NCBI GenBank assembly: GCA_025965435.1
Contig: JAOPWZ010000059.1
Span: forward strand, 1 to 33,193
Reading direction: 5' to 3'
Length of the DNA: 33,193 bases
DNA from: Aeromicrobium sp.
Lineage (GTDB): Bacteria; Actinomycetota; Actinomycetes; Propionibacteriales; Nocardioidaceae
Program-made: the position numbers and the translations under genes
The notes under the pieces: generated by a model
Told to the model about the DNA's origin: nothing
What the model saw: the letters and a program-made list of their open reading frames with translations, nothing else
The model's database searches: none
Shown here: piece after piece, positions 11,164 through 20,125 of the stretch
Layout of the letters: each line of letters opens with the position of its first letter
Numbering within the stretch: the stretch's first letter is position 1

Positions 11164-11910
11164 TCAGAGGCCGTCGACCTCGTCGAGGGTCAAGGTGTCG
11201 AACACCGGGTCGGGCAGCTTCTGGATCCCGGCGGACCGGCTGAGCCGCGCACCCGAGTGGGCGCCGCAACCGTGGTCGAACGAGACGACCCTGCCGTCGT
11301 CGTTGGCCATGCCGTTGGCGCACACGCCGAACCGGTCGGCCAGCGGTCCGGCCAGGCTGACCATGAACCCGCAGGAGTGGCACACGCCGGACGCCTGCTG
11401 GGCGATCGCGGCCTCAGGGCCCTGCTCGCCCTCCTGCCACCGATCGGCGGCCAGCTCGCGCCCTTCGAGCGACAGCACCCACTCGCGGCCGAGGCCGACC
11501 TCGCGGGCGAAGAAGCGATCCGGGGTCTGCTCGTCGCCGTCGCCGGCGGACCACGCCGGCACGAGGCGGGCGTCGTCCTCGTCGGGGGGCAGGACGTCGC
11601 CGGGACTGAGATCGCCCGGACGGATGCGGTCGCGGTACGGAGTCCAGGCCGGCGCGGTGATCGCGTCGTCGCCGGGGAGCAGCACGACGTCGTTGATCGT
11701 GATGCGGTCACTGTCGGGCGCCCGGGAGACGCTGACCGACCAGTACCAGCCGGTGTAGCCCGGCTTGAGGCAGGTGAAGTGCTGCGAGACCAGGCGGTCG
11801 CCGTCCTCGACGGCACCGATGTGGTCGCCGACCGTTCCGGCGTCGGCGGCGTCGTCCAGCGCGGAGCGCGCGAGGTCGACGGCTGCTGCGAGCTGGTCAT
11901 CGATGGGCAT
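11164..11910 (-). CDS. DUF3027 family protein
   Basis: DQLAAAVDLARSALDD...GEHxGAVEDGDRLVSQHFTCLKPGYTGWYWSVSVSRAP-type N-terminus and C-terminal CHSCGFMV/CANGMANDDGRVVSFDHGCGAHS. Confidence 0.8.
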   Translation of the reverse strand: MPIDDQLAAAVDLARSALDDAADAGTVGDHIGAVEDGDRLVSQHFTCLKPGYTGWYWSVSVSRAPDSDRITINDVVLLPGDDAITAPAWTPYRDRIRPGDLSPGDVLPPDEDDARLVPAWSAGDGDEQTPDRFFAREVGLGREWVLSLEGRELAADRWQEGEQGPEAAIAQQASGVCHSCGFMVSLAGPLADRFGVCANGMANDDGRVVSFDHGCGAHSGARLSRSAGIQKLPDPVFDTLTLDEVDGL

Positions 11911-11970
11911 TGGACCATTGTCGCCCATGTCGCACACCGGGGCGTTGCGGGGTGGGGCAGGATACAGAGC

Positions 11971-13458
11971 ATGGAGGAGCGCGACTGGCCGTACGACCAC
12001 GCGGCCGAGCCCGAGGGCGATCGGTCCCCGCCTGCGACCCCTCCCCGGTCCGGCCTCAGCCGCGCCGCTCACGCCGCGAGCCGCGCCTCGCGGGGCACGG
12101 CCCGGGTCGTGGCGAAGGGCAGCACCTCGGCCTTCAGCGGCGCGCGGCGCTTCACGCACTCCGGTGGCGCCGGCGAGAGCGGCTTCTCCCGCCTCCTGGA
12201 GCTGCACGCCTTCAACACTGCCGGCGACGCTGCCGTGGCGATCTCCCTGGCCGGCACCCTGTTCTTCACGGTGCCCACCGGTGAGGCGACAGGACAGGTG
12301 GCCATGTTCCTGGCGGTGACGATGCTCCCGTTCGCGATCGTGGCCCCGTTGATCGGCCCGTTCCTCGACCGCTTCCGGCGCGGCCGGCGCTGGGCCATCG
12401 GTGCGACGCTCGCGATCCGCGCGTTCTGCTGCTGGGTGCTCGCCGGGGTCGTCGAGGACGCCTCGCCCGCGTTCTTCCTGGCGGCCCTCGGCTGCCTCGT
12501 GTCGTCCAAGGCCTACGGGGTGACCCGCGCTTCCGCGGTGCCCCGCCTGCTGCCCGAGATGTTCACCCTCGTGAAGGCCAACTCACGCATCTCCCTGACC
12601 GGCACCGGCGCCGCGGCGATCTCCGCGCCGCTGGCCGTGGGTGCGGCGTACATCGGTGCCGACTGGGCGCTGCGCTACGCAGCGCTGCTGTTCGCGATCG
12701 GCACCGTCCTGGCGATCCTCCTGCCCGCCAAGGTCGACTCGAGCGAGGGCGAGGAGCCGGTCGACCTGACGCCCAGCGCGGCCACGGTGCGCAAGGGCCT
12801 GAGCATCACCCGGCCGGTCGTCAACGCGCTGCGCAGCAACTCCGGGCTGCGCCTGCTGTCCGGGTTCCTCACGATCTTCATGGCGTTCACGCTGCGCGAG
12901 CCGCCGGCCTCGATGGGCTGGGACGGCAACGCGACGATCCTGTTGGGCCTCGTCGTCGGCGGGGCCGGTGTCGGCAACACGATCGGAACCCTGATCGGCT
13001 CGGCGGCCAGCACGCGGGCGCCCGAGAAGGTCGTGATCGGCGTGCTGGTCCTCGACGTCGCGGTGCTCGCGACCGTCGGCGTGCTCTTCACGTGGTGGAC
13101 CGCGGTCATCCTCGGCGTCACGGTCGGCATCTGCCAGTCGCTCGGCAAGCTGAGCCTCGACGCCCTGATCCAGCGCGACGTGCCCGAGCGAGTGCGCACC
13201 AGCATGTTCGCCCGCTCGGAGACCTTGCTGCAGCTCGGTTGGGTCATCGGCGGCCTGATCGGCATCGGCCTGTTCACCCTCGATGCGACACCTCGGGTGG
13301 GCCTGCTCGTGATGGGGGCGGTCCTGATCGTGTGGCTCGTGTTCGTGCTCAACCAGGCGCGCGGCGCCGAGCCCCGATCAGGCCAGCACGGCCGCCAGCC
13401 CGATCAGGACGGGCACGGACAGTACCGTCGTGACCGCGGTGCAGTCCCGGGCGAGTAG
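11971..13458 (+). CDS. MFS transporter
   Basis: In-frame ATG 11971 (MEERDWPYDHAAEPEGD); multiple TM segments, APLIGPFLDRFRRGRRWAIG motif. Neighbours DUF3027 and DUF2530 genes. Confidence 0.82.
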   Translation: MEERDWPYDHAAEPEGDRSPPATPPRSGLSRAAHAASRASRGTARVVAKGSTSAFSGARRFTHSGGAGESGFSRLLELHAFNTAGDAAVAISLAGTLFFTVPTGEATGQVAMFLAVTMLPFAIVAPLIGPFLDRFRRGRRWAIGATLAIRAFCCWVLAGVVEDASPAFFLAALGCLVSSKAYGVTRASAVPRLLPEMFTLVKANSRISLTGTGAAAISAPLAVGAAYIGADWALRYAALLFAIGTVLAILLPAKVDSSEGEEPVDLTPSAATVRKGLSITRPVVNALRSNSGLRLLSGFLTIFMAFTLREPPASMGWDGNATILLGLVVGGAGVGNTIGTLIGSAASTRAPEKVVIGVLVLDVAVLATVGVLFTWWTAVILGVTVGICQSLGKLSLDALIQRDVPERVRTSMFARSETLLQLGWVIGGLIGIGLFTLDATPRVGLLVMGAVLIVWLVFVLNQARGAEPRSGQHGRQPDQDGHGQYRRDRGAVPGE

Positions 13459-14295
13459 CTCAGAGCGGCCGAACAGCGAGGCGTACACGAAGACGTTCTG
13501 CGCAGTCGGGAGCGCCGCCATCACGGTGACGCCGAAGACCTCGTGCTCGTCCAGGCCGAACGCGAACCGGGCCAGGACGTACGCCACCGCCGGCTGCCAC
13601 ACGAGCTTGAGGACCGCGATCCACGCGACCTCCGCCCGCTGACCGGAGCCGATCCGTCCTCCGAGCCGCAACGAGATGCCGAAGGCGAGCAGCGCGCCCG
13701 GCACGGCCATCCCACCGAGCAACGAGATCGGGTCGGCGACGACGTCCGGCAGATCGGCGCCCACCAGGGACAGCGCGACCCCCAGTCCGGCCGCGATCGT
13801 GACCGGGTTGCGCGCCCCCGCTCCGACCAGCCCGAGGAGGGTCGGTCGCCGCCCCGAGGCGTCGAGCTCCAGCACCGACAGGGCCAAGGGGGCGTAGACG
13901 ATGAGCTGGAGCACCATGATGGGCAGGGCGAACGCCGCGTTGCCGAGCACGTACACGGCGATCGGCAGGCCGAGGTGGCCGCCGTTGGCGTACGACGCGG
14001 ACAGCGCCCCCACCGTGATGTGCGAGGCCGACCGTCGCCGACGCTTGGCCAGCGGCACGTAGACGACGACCACGGCGAGGACACTGAGGGCGGCGATCGC
14101 GAAGCCGGCTCCCAGCACCTCGGAGACGTCGGTCTGTGACAACAGGTCGATCAGCAGCGCCGGGGTCGCGACGAAGTAGACGATGCGGGACAGCGCTCGC
14201 TGGCTGTCCTCGCCCAGCACCCCGACATGGGCCAGCAGCAGACCCAGCGCGATGAGGATCCCGATGACCCCGAATCCCTGGAGGACCCCGCTCAC
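13378..14295 (-). CDS. AEC (auxin efflux carrier) family transporter
   Basis: ASYANGGHLGLPIAVYVLGN...FGVTVMAALPTAQNVFVYASLF pattern; about 10 TM segments. Confidence 0.85.
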   Translation of the reverse strand: MSGVLQGFGVIGILIALGLLLAHVGVLGEDSQRALSRIVYFVATPALLIDLLSQTDVSEVLGAGFAIAALSVLAVVVVYVPLAKRRRRSASHITVGALSASYANGGHLGLPIAVYVLGNAAFALPIMVLQLIVYAPLALSVLELDASGRRPTLLGLVGAGARNPVTIAAGLGVALSLVGADLPDVVADPISLLGGMAVPGALLAFGISLRLGGRIGSGQRAEVAWIAVLKLVWQPAVAYVLARFAFGLDEHEVFGVTVMAALPTAQNVFVYASLFGRSELLARDCTAVTTVLSVPVLIGLAAVLA

Positions 14296-14322
14296 GCGGG
14301 ATGCCGCGGCGTCACGCGCGGG

Positions 14323-14718
14323 CTAGAGCTCGAGCTCGGTCGCGACGGCGCGAAGCACCTGGGCGATCGGCTTGGCCTTCTTGGCGTCGGGGTGCCGTCC
14401 GTGGCGGTACCCCTCGCCCACCGTGTCGAGCATGCGGATCAGGTCCTCGACGATGACGGCCATCGCCTCGGGGTCCTTGCGCCGCGCGTGCGACTGCGAG
14501 CGGGCCACCGACGTGACGGGGTCGAGCAGGCGCACCTGCAACGCCTGGTCGCCGCGGCCACCCTGGACGATGCCGAACTCGACCCGTGCCCCCGCCTTGA
14601 GCGTCGTGACACCCTCGGGCAGCGCATCGGCACGCACGTAGACGTCCTCGCCCTCGTCACGACTCAGGAAGCCGAAGCCCTTGTCCGCGTCGTACCACTT
14701 CACTTTGCCCGTGGGCAT
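14323..14718 (-). CDS. Cold-shock domain protein with a C-terminal extension of about 65 aa
   Basis: MPTGKVKWYDADKGFGFLSRDEGEDVYVRADALPEG: CSD with RNP1-like KGFGFL. Confidence 0.93.
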   Translation of the reverse strand: MPTGKVKWYDADKGFGFLSRDEGEDVYVRADALPEGVTTLKAGARVEFGIVQGGRGDQALQVRLLDPVTSVARSQSHARRKDPEAMAVIVEDLIRMLDTVGEGYRHGRHPDAKKAKPIAQVLRAVATELEL

Positions 14719-14804
14719 GATGGTGCCACCTTCACATCTCAGCTGGACGACAGACGTCGTCCCGGCCAGCGTAGTGGTCGGCACCCACCCCGTGTCAGCG
14801 CATC

Positions 14805-15848
14805 TCAGGAGGAGGATTCCTTCGAGGCCGGATCGTGCTCCTCCGGCTCGAGGTGCGAGCGGTCGTCGAAGGTCACCTCGACGGACTGGAAGCCCTTGTG
14901 GCGCTGCGACTTGGCGTAGGCCGAATAGGCCTTCTGGTCGGCCGCCGTGAGGATCACGTTGTCGGTGAACGGGGTCAACAGGGCCCGTGGGTACAGGCGC
15001 CGACGGAGGACGACGTTGACCTCCAGACCCAGCACCACCATGATCGCCGCGATGTAGATGAACGCCAGCAGGCCGAGCACCAGGGCGAACGTCTGGTTGA
15101 CCTGGTCGTCGGCCTTGCCGATGACCTCGCGGACGTAGGTGTTGCCGATGTACTGCAGCACCTGCCACAGCACCGCCGTGACGAACGCCCCCGGCAGGAC
15201 CGCCCGGATCCCCGCACGACCCAGGCTGATGAGCCGGAACACCGCCGCGAAGATCGTGAACGTCAGCAGGAAGCTGAGCAGCTGGACGAGTCGCTGCAGT
15301 GTCGGCTCCAGCTCGGTGCCGATGGCATCGGTGTTGGACAGCACCGAGGTGGTGATGGCGAGGGCCAGGATCCCCAGCCCGCCCACCAGCAGGAACGCCA
15401 CGCTCCGCAGCCGCAGGAGGAACGGGTTGGCCCTGCTGTTGCGCGGCACCGACCAGGCGATGTTGGCCGCATTCTGCAGTGCCTGCCCCAGGCCCATCGA
15501 GCCGTAGGTGGCGGTGAGCGCGCCGACGACGATGGCGGCGGTGCTGCCCTGCAGGCCCTCCGGCCGGCCGAGCTGGTCGCCGATGATCGGGAACTGGCTG
15601 AGCGCCGAGTCGAGCAGCTCGTCACGCAGGTCGGGATTGTCCTGCAGGACGAAGCCGAGGATGGAGGTGCTGAGCAGCAGCAGCGGGAAGATCGCGATGA
15701 ACGCGTAGTACGTGATGATCGCCGAGAGATAGGCGCCCTGGTCGTCGAAGTACTTGTAGATGATGGCGATCGGCATGCCGACGAACCGGTGCTTGCGCTG
15801 GAACGCATCGACCCGGCCGATGGGCCGAGGGGCGTGGTCCTCGCTCAC
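14805..15848 (-). CDS. YihY/virulence factor BrkB family membrane protein
   Basis: YFDDQGAYLSAIITYYAFIAIFPLLLLSTSILGFVL... typical N-terminus. Confidence 0.9.
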   Translation of the reverse strand: MSEDHAPRPIGRVDAFQRKHRFVGMPIAIIYKYFDDQGAYLSAIITYYAFIAIFPLLLLSTSILGFVLQDNPDLRDELLDSALSQFPIIGDQLGRPEGLQGSTAAIVVGALTATYGSMGLGQALQNAANIAWSVPRNSRANPFLLRLRSVAFLLVGGLGILALAITTSVLSNTDAIGTELEPTLQRLVQLLSFLLTFTIFAAVFRLISLGRAGIRAVLPGAFVTAVLWQVLQYIGNTYVREVIGKADDQVNQTFALVLGLLAFIYIAAIMVVLGLEVNVVLRRRLYPRALLTPFTDNVILTAADQKAYSAYAKSQRHKGFQSVEVTFDDRSHLEPEEHDPASKESSS

Positions 15849-16240
15849 GAGGAGCCCGGCGCAGAGGGCAGGTGCGGCGCCAGCGCCTCGACCACCGCGG
15901 CGAAGCGCGGCTCGTCCAGCACGGCGCCCTCACGGCGGACGTCGTCCGGGTCGACGCGCAGGAAGCGGTCGAGCCGGACCTCGCTGGGGCGCCCCTTGGA
16001 GTCCCACGCCCCCGTGCCGACGTCGAACCAGAAGCGTCCGTCGCGGTTCTCCTGCTCCTCGTCGCGGTCATGGTCCTTCGACGTCATCACCAGCGCGACC
16101 AGCGCGGCTCCCACGCGGGCGATCAGCAGCACCGGACGGTCCTTGCCCTGGGACGGGTCGTCCTCGTAGGGGACCCAGGTCCACACGACCTCGCCCGGAT
16201 CCGGCTCCCCGTCAGGGTGAGGGTCGTACGCGATGTCCAC
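15845..16240 (-). CDS. PemK/MazF-like protein
   Basis: GEVVWTWVPYEDDPSQGKDRPVLLIARVGAALVALVMTSKDHD...EVRLDRFLRVDPDDVRREGAVLD; 4-bp overlap with YihY start. Confidence 0.75.
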   Translation of the reverse strand: MDIAYDPHPDGEPDPGEVVWTWVPYEDDPSQGKDRPVLLIARVGAALVALVMTSKDHDRDEEQENRDGRFWFDVGTGAWDSKGRPSEVRLDRFLRVDPDDVRREGAVLDEPRFAAVVEALAPHLPSAPGSS

Positions 16241-16310
16241 GCGGCAAAGCCTGCCACAGCAGCCCGTCGCCGCAGGGCAGGCCGCGCACGGCGTTCCGAC
16301 CGGCGCCGCG

Positions 16311-17906
16311 TCAGTCGAAGTCGGGGAGGTTGCGCTTCATGACCTTGCCGGTCGGGTTGCGGGGCAGCTCGTCGAGGATCATGAGGCGGCGCGGCACGGC
16401 AAACCGCGCGACATGCTGCTTGGCGTAGGCCGTCAGGTCGTCCTCGGTCGCCGACGCGCCCGGCTTGAGCACGACATACGCCGCCAGCACCTGGCCGAAC
16501 TTCTCGTCCGGGATGCCCCTCACGACGACGTCGGACACGTCGGCATGCTCGATCAGCGCGTCCTCGAGCTCCCTCGGGAAGACGTTCTCGCCGCCGGAGA
16601 TGACCATGTCGTCATCACGGCCCGACACGAACAGGCGACCGTTCTCGTCGAAGTACCCGACGTCGCCGGTGTGCATGAGACCGTCGGCGAACGACTTGGT
16701 GTTGCCGTCGGTGTAGCCGCCGAAGGGCATGTCGTTGCCGACGTGGATGACCCCCGTCTCGCCCTGCGGCACCTCACGCCCGTCCGGATCGAGGATCTTG
16801 ACCGTGGTGCGAAACGGCGGGGTGCCGGCGGTGCCGGGTGCCTCGCGCAGGTCCTTGGGACCGGCGATCGTGACCCAGCCGGTCTCCGTCGCCCCGTAGA
16901 AGTTGTAGACCGAGTCGGTGAACAGGTCCATGAACCGGTTGGCGAGGTCTCCGGCCAGGGCCGAGCCGCTGCTGGCCGTGATGCGCAGCGACGAGACGTC
17001 CGTCCGCTCGACGACCGCCGGGTCGGCGTCGATCAGCCGCTGCATCATGAGCGGGACCACGACGAGCACCTCGGCTCGGTGGTCCTGGATGTCGCGGAGC
17101 ACCTGGGCCGGGTCGAACTTGCGCCGCAGGACGTACGTCGGCGCGGTGGACAGCCCGAAGGCGAAGTTGATCAGGCCCCAGGAGTGGAACAGCGGCGCAG
17201 CCAGGACGACGGTCGAGTTGCCCCGGTAGGGAATCGCGCCGAAGAACGCCACCAACGGCATGAGGTCCTTGGGCTCCTCGCGCCGCGCTCCCTTGGGCAG
17301 CCCGCTCGTGCCGGAGGTGAAGATGATGATCTGCCCGTGCCGCTCGGGCTTGGGATGACCCTTGGTCGGCTGGTCGGCCGTCAGCCCGGCCACGGTCGGC
17401 AGGTCGTCCGGCGCGTCCTCGTCGGCCCAGCCGAGCACGAGCAGCGACCGGTCGACGTCCTGCGCCACGTCGAGGAACTCCTGGTCGACGATCACGAGGG
17501 AGGCGTCCTCGCGTCCGGCGAGGTCACCGAGCTGCGAGCGGCTCGCCATGGTGTTGAGCAGGAGCACCCGGCCGCCCACCTGCATGATCGCCACGAGCGC
17601 GACGATCATGTACCGGTGGTTGCGCGACAGCACCGCGATCGAGTCGCCCGGCTGGACGCCCCGGTCCTTCAGCGCCTGGGTCATCTGGTTGATCTGACCT
17701 GCGAGCTCCGACCAGGTGATCTCGCCGGCGTCGTCGATGATGGCCGTCTGCCGGGGGAAGCGCTTGGCCGCGGCGTTGACGCCGGACGGCAGCCCCGGTC
17801 CCCACTTGACCAGCTGCACCCCGGCTCCCACCAGGCGGTGCGGCAGGACCGGTCTGAGCAGACCGATCTGCCTGAAGACCTTGAGGGCGTATCCGAGGTC
17901 GTTCAT
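16311..17906 (-). CDS. AMP-binding acyl-CoA synthetase/ligase
   Basis: IIIFTSGTSGLPKGARREE, YGATETGWVTI, MHTGDVGYFDENGRLFVSGRDDDMVISGGENVFPRELED, PRNPTGKVMKRNL. Confidence 0.92.
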   Translation of the reverse strand: MNDLGYALKVFRQIGLLRPVLPHRLVGAGVQLVKWGPGLPSGVNAAAKRFPRQTAIIDDAGEITWSELAGQINQMTQALKDRGVQPGDSIAVLSRNHRYMIVALVAIMQVGGRVLLLNTMASRSQLGDLAGREDASLVIVDQEFLDVAQDVDRSLLVLGWADEDAPDDLPTVAGLTADQPTKGHPKPERHGQIIIFTSGTSGLPKGARREEPKDLMPLVAFFGAIPYRGNSTVVLAAPLFHSWGLINFAFGLSTAPTYVLRRKFDPAQVLRDIQDHRAEVLVVVPLMMQRLIDADPAVVERTDVSSLRITASSGSALAGDLANRFMDLFTDSVYNFYGATETGWVTIAGPKDLREAPGTAGTPPFRTTVKILDPDGREVPQGETGVIHVGNDMPFGGYTDGNTKSFADGLMHTGDVGYFDENGRLFVSGRDDDMVISGGENVFPRELEDALIEHADVSDVVVRGIPDEKFGQVLAAYVVLKPGASATEDDLTAYAKQHVARFAVPRRLMILDELPRNPTGKVMKRNLPDFD

Positions 17907-17936
17907 GCGATCTCCCGTTCGGTGGGGGCATCCCGG

Positions 17937-17991
17937 CGACGACACGGCCGAGGACTCGTAAAGTGTAACAACGAGTTACGGCCGGTGTCGT
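17937..17991 (-). terminator. Imperfect terminator-like inverted repeat downstream of the glycosylphosphotransferase, enclosing a GTAAC-N5-GTTAC dyad
   Basis: CGACGACACGGCCG ... CGGCCGGTGTCGT; internal dyad at 17965-17979. Confidence 0.5.
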
Positions 17992-17998
17992 GGACGCG

Positions 17999-19423
17999 TC
18001 AGTGCGCCCCGTCTCGCGACATGACCGCTCGAACCGTCCGTGCCAGGATCGCTAGATCGAGCCGCAGGTTCCAGTTGTTGACGTACTGCAGGTCGATCCG
18101 GATCGAGTCCTCCCACGAGAGCCTCGACCGTCCGCTGACCTGCCAGAGCCCGGTGAGGCCCGGCTTGACGTGCAGCCGGCGCCAGACCCACTCGCTGTAC
18201 TGCGAGGTCTCCGCCGGCAGGGCCGGCCGAGGTCCGACGAGTGACATGTCGCCCTTCAGGACGTTGAACAGCTGGGGCAGCTCGTCGAGCGAGGTGCGCC
18301 GCAGTCCACGACCGAACGGGGTGATGCGCGGGTCGTTGGTGAGCTTGAACAGTGGCCCGGCGCCCTCGTTCTGGTGGCGCAGCGCCGCCATGCGTTCTTC
18401 GGCGTCGACCACCATCGTCCGGAACTTGTACATCGTGAAGGGACGGCCGTCACGGCCTGACCGCTCCTGACGGAACACCGCCGGACCGTTCGACGTCGCC
18501 CGGATCGTGAGCGCGATCGCGATCAGCACGGGCGAGAGCAGCAGCAGCGCCATGGCTGCCGCCACCCGGTCGAGGATCGACTTGGCCACCAGCGACATCA
18601 GGTGGTCGTTCGGGGCACGCAGCGACAGCGCGATCTGGTCGCCGACGCGGCGCGGGCTGAGGTACTCGACGTGATCACTCATGTCGGCGATGACCAGGCA
18701 CTCGACCTCGGCCCGCTGCAGAGCCCACGCCAGGTGCCGGAGAGCCGGATTGGTGAACGCGCGGCCGCTCGCGATCACGACGGAGGTCGCGTGACGCTCC
18801 GAGACGGTCGCCAGCACCTCCCGCACGACCTCGTGGAAGCCCTGGTCGGAGACCGCGCCCACCGGTGTGAGCTCGTGCGGCGAGCGCCAGAAGCACGTCG
18901 CGACGACATTGACGTCCTTGCGGGTCGCCCAGCGCTTCTGCAGCCGCTTCACCGACTCGACCTGGCCCACGAGGATCGTCGGCTTGCGCCGCAGCACGTG
19001 GCGGTGGACGACGGCCGACATCGAGATCACGGCCGGACCCGCAAGTGTCGCCACCATCGCCTGGCGCACGGTGCCGGAGTTGTCGGCGCCGGCGATCACG
19101 AGCATGAAGGTGCCGACGCCGACCACCTCGACGAGCCGGATCGCGGGCTTGAACGACCGCGCCCGCTCGAAGGCAGGCAGGGCGGCGAAGCTGTAGGCCA
19201 GCCAGATGCCGACCAGCGCCACGACCCCGGCCGTCCACTCCTGCGGCAGCCGGAAGTACTCCGCGGCGAGGTACCACGGCGCTGCGAGCGCCGCGGCGTA
19301 GCCGATGACACCCTGCCGCAGCGCGGCACTGGTGACGCGCTTCGACCACGGGATGCGCCGGGCTCCCGGCCGCACGTCGGTGTCGAGCCCCCTCAGAGGG
19401 GTGCTGATGTTCGCCGCGACCAT
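17999..19423 (-). CDS. Exopolysaccharide biosynthesis polyprenyl glycosylphosphotransferase (initiating sugar-1-P transferase)
   Basis: FRQERSGRDGRPFTMYKFRTMVVDAEERM, RRTSLDELPQLFNVLKGDMSLVGPRPALPAE, KPGLTGLWQVSGRSRLSWEDSIRIDLQYVNNWNLRLDLAIL. Confidence 0.93.
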   Translation of the reverse strand: MVAANISTPLRGLDTDVRPGARRIPWSKRVTSAALRQGVIGYAAALAAPWYLAAEYFRLPQEWTAGVVALVGIWLAYSFAALPAFERARSFKPAIRLVEVVGVGTFMLVIAGADNSGTVRQAMVATLAGPAVISMSAVVHRHVLRRKPTILVGQVESVKRLQKRWATRKDVNVVATCFWRSPHELTPVGAVSDQGFHEVVREVLATVSERHATSVVIASGRAFTNPALRHLAWALQRAEVECLVIADMSDHVEYLSPRRVGDQIALSLRAPNDHLMSLVAKSILDRVAAAMALLLLSPVLIAIALTIRATSNGPAVFRQERSGRDGRPFTMYKFRTMVVDAEERMAALRHQNEGAGPLFKLTNDPRITPFGRGLRRTSLDELPQLFNVLKGDMSLVGPRPALPAETSQYSEWVWRRLHVKPGLTGLWQVSGRSRLSWEDSIRIDLQYVNNWNLRLDLAILARTVRAVMSRDGAH

Positions 19424-19498
19424 GTCAGATCCCCTCGCCGGGGAGAAGTGCCGGCACCGTACGACGGACCGACCGGTTCGAGATGGGCTCTGCCGCGA

Positions 19499-19942
19499 TC
19501 ATTCGGTCGCTCCCCCTTCGAGGAGGAACGTCCGCAGCATCGAGCTCGACGTGTGCTGGGTGTATGGGAAGTACACGACCTCGACCCCGACGCCGGCCAT
19601 CGTCCGCTCGAGCCGGTAGCCCTTGGGCGTGCCCTGCCAGTCGCTGCCCTTGAAGATCGCGTCGAACGGGCGCTGCTGCCAGATCGCGAGCTTGTCCTCG
19701 GATCGGTCGATGATGACCTCGTCGACGATGCCGAGCGCCGACACGATGTCGATGCGTTCGTCGCACGGCACGACCGGCGGGCGGCCCTTGAGGTTCTCGA
19801 CGTACTCGTCGCTGGCCACCCCGACGACCAGGTGACGGCAGTAGTTGCGGGCGCGTCGCAGCAGGTTCAGGTGTCCGACGTGGAACATGTCGAACACTCC
19901 GCTGGAGTAGCCGACGTCAAACGCGGGTCGATCATCAGTCAT
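19499..19942 (-). CDS. Adenylyl/cytidylyltransferase family protein (glycerol-3-phosphate cytidylyltransferase-like)
   Basis: GYSSGVFDMFHVGHLNLLRRARNYCRHLVVGVASDEY (HxGH) and RTFLLEGG ending. Confidence 0.85.
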   Translation of the reverse strand: MTDDRPAFDVGYSSGVFDMFHVGHLNLLRRARNYCRHLVVGVASDEYVENLKGRPPVVPCDERIDIVSALGIVDEVIIDRSEDKLAIWQQRPFDAIFKGSDWQGTPKGYRLERTMAGVGVEVVYFPYTQHTSSSMLRTFLLEGGATE

Positions 19943-20125
19943 TGGGGTCCATGCCTTCGCTCAGTCTCACCGATGGAGAGCACCGAGGAACCCGACCCTG
20001 ACGGCGTTCGGCGAACTTTCCCCCACACGCTCCCCAACAACAGGCGAACACCGGTCGCCCCCGCGGGTCTCGACCGTCGCCGGCCCCGCAGCGGTCACGA
20101 TCGCGGCACGCCCGAAACGACTCGA

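Noticed and set aside
16233-18470. 745-aa plus-strand ORF
   Set aside because: Antisense to a well-supported AMP-binding ligase and glycosylphosphotransferase; composition is that of a shadow ORF.
19943-20125. GTTCGGCGAAC palindrome (20006-20016) as a LexA-type SOS box, and a short ORF ATGGACCCCAATGACTGA overlapping the cytidylyltransferase start
   Set aside because: Half-site order is GTTC...GAAC rather than GAAC-N4-GTTC, and a 5-codon ORF can easily arise by chance.
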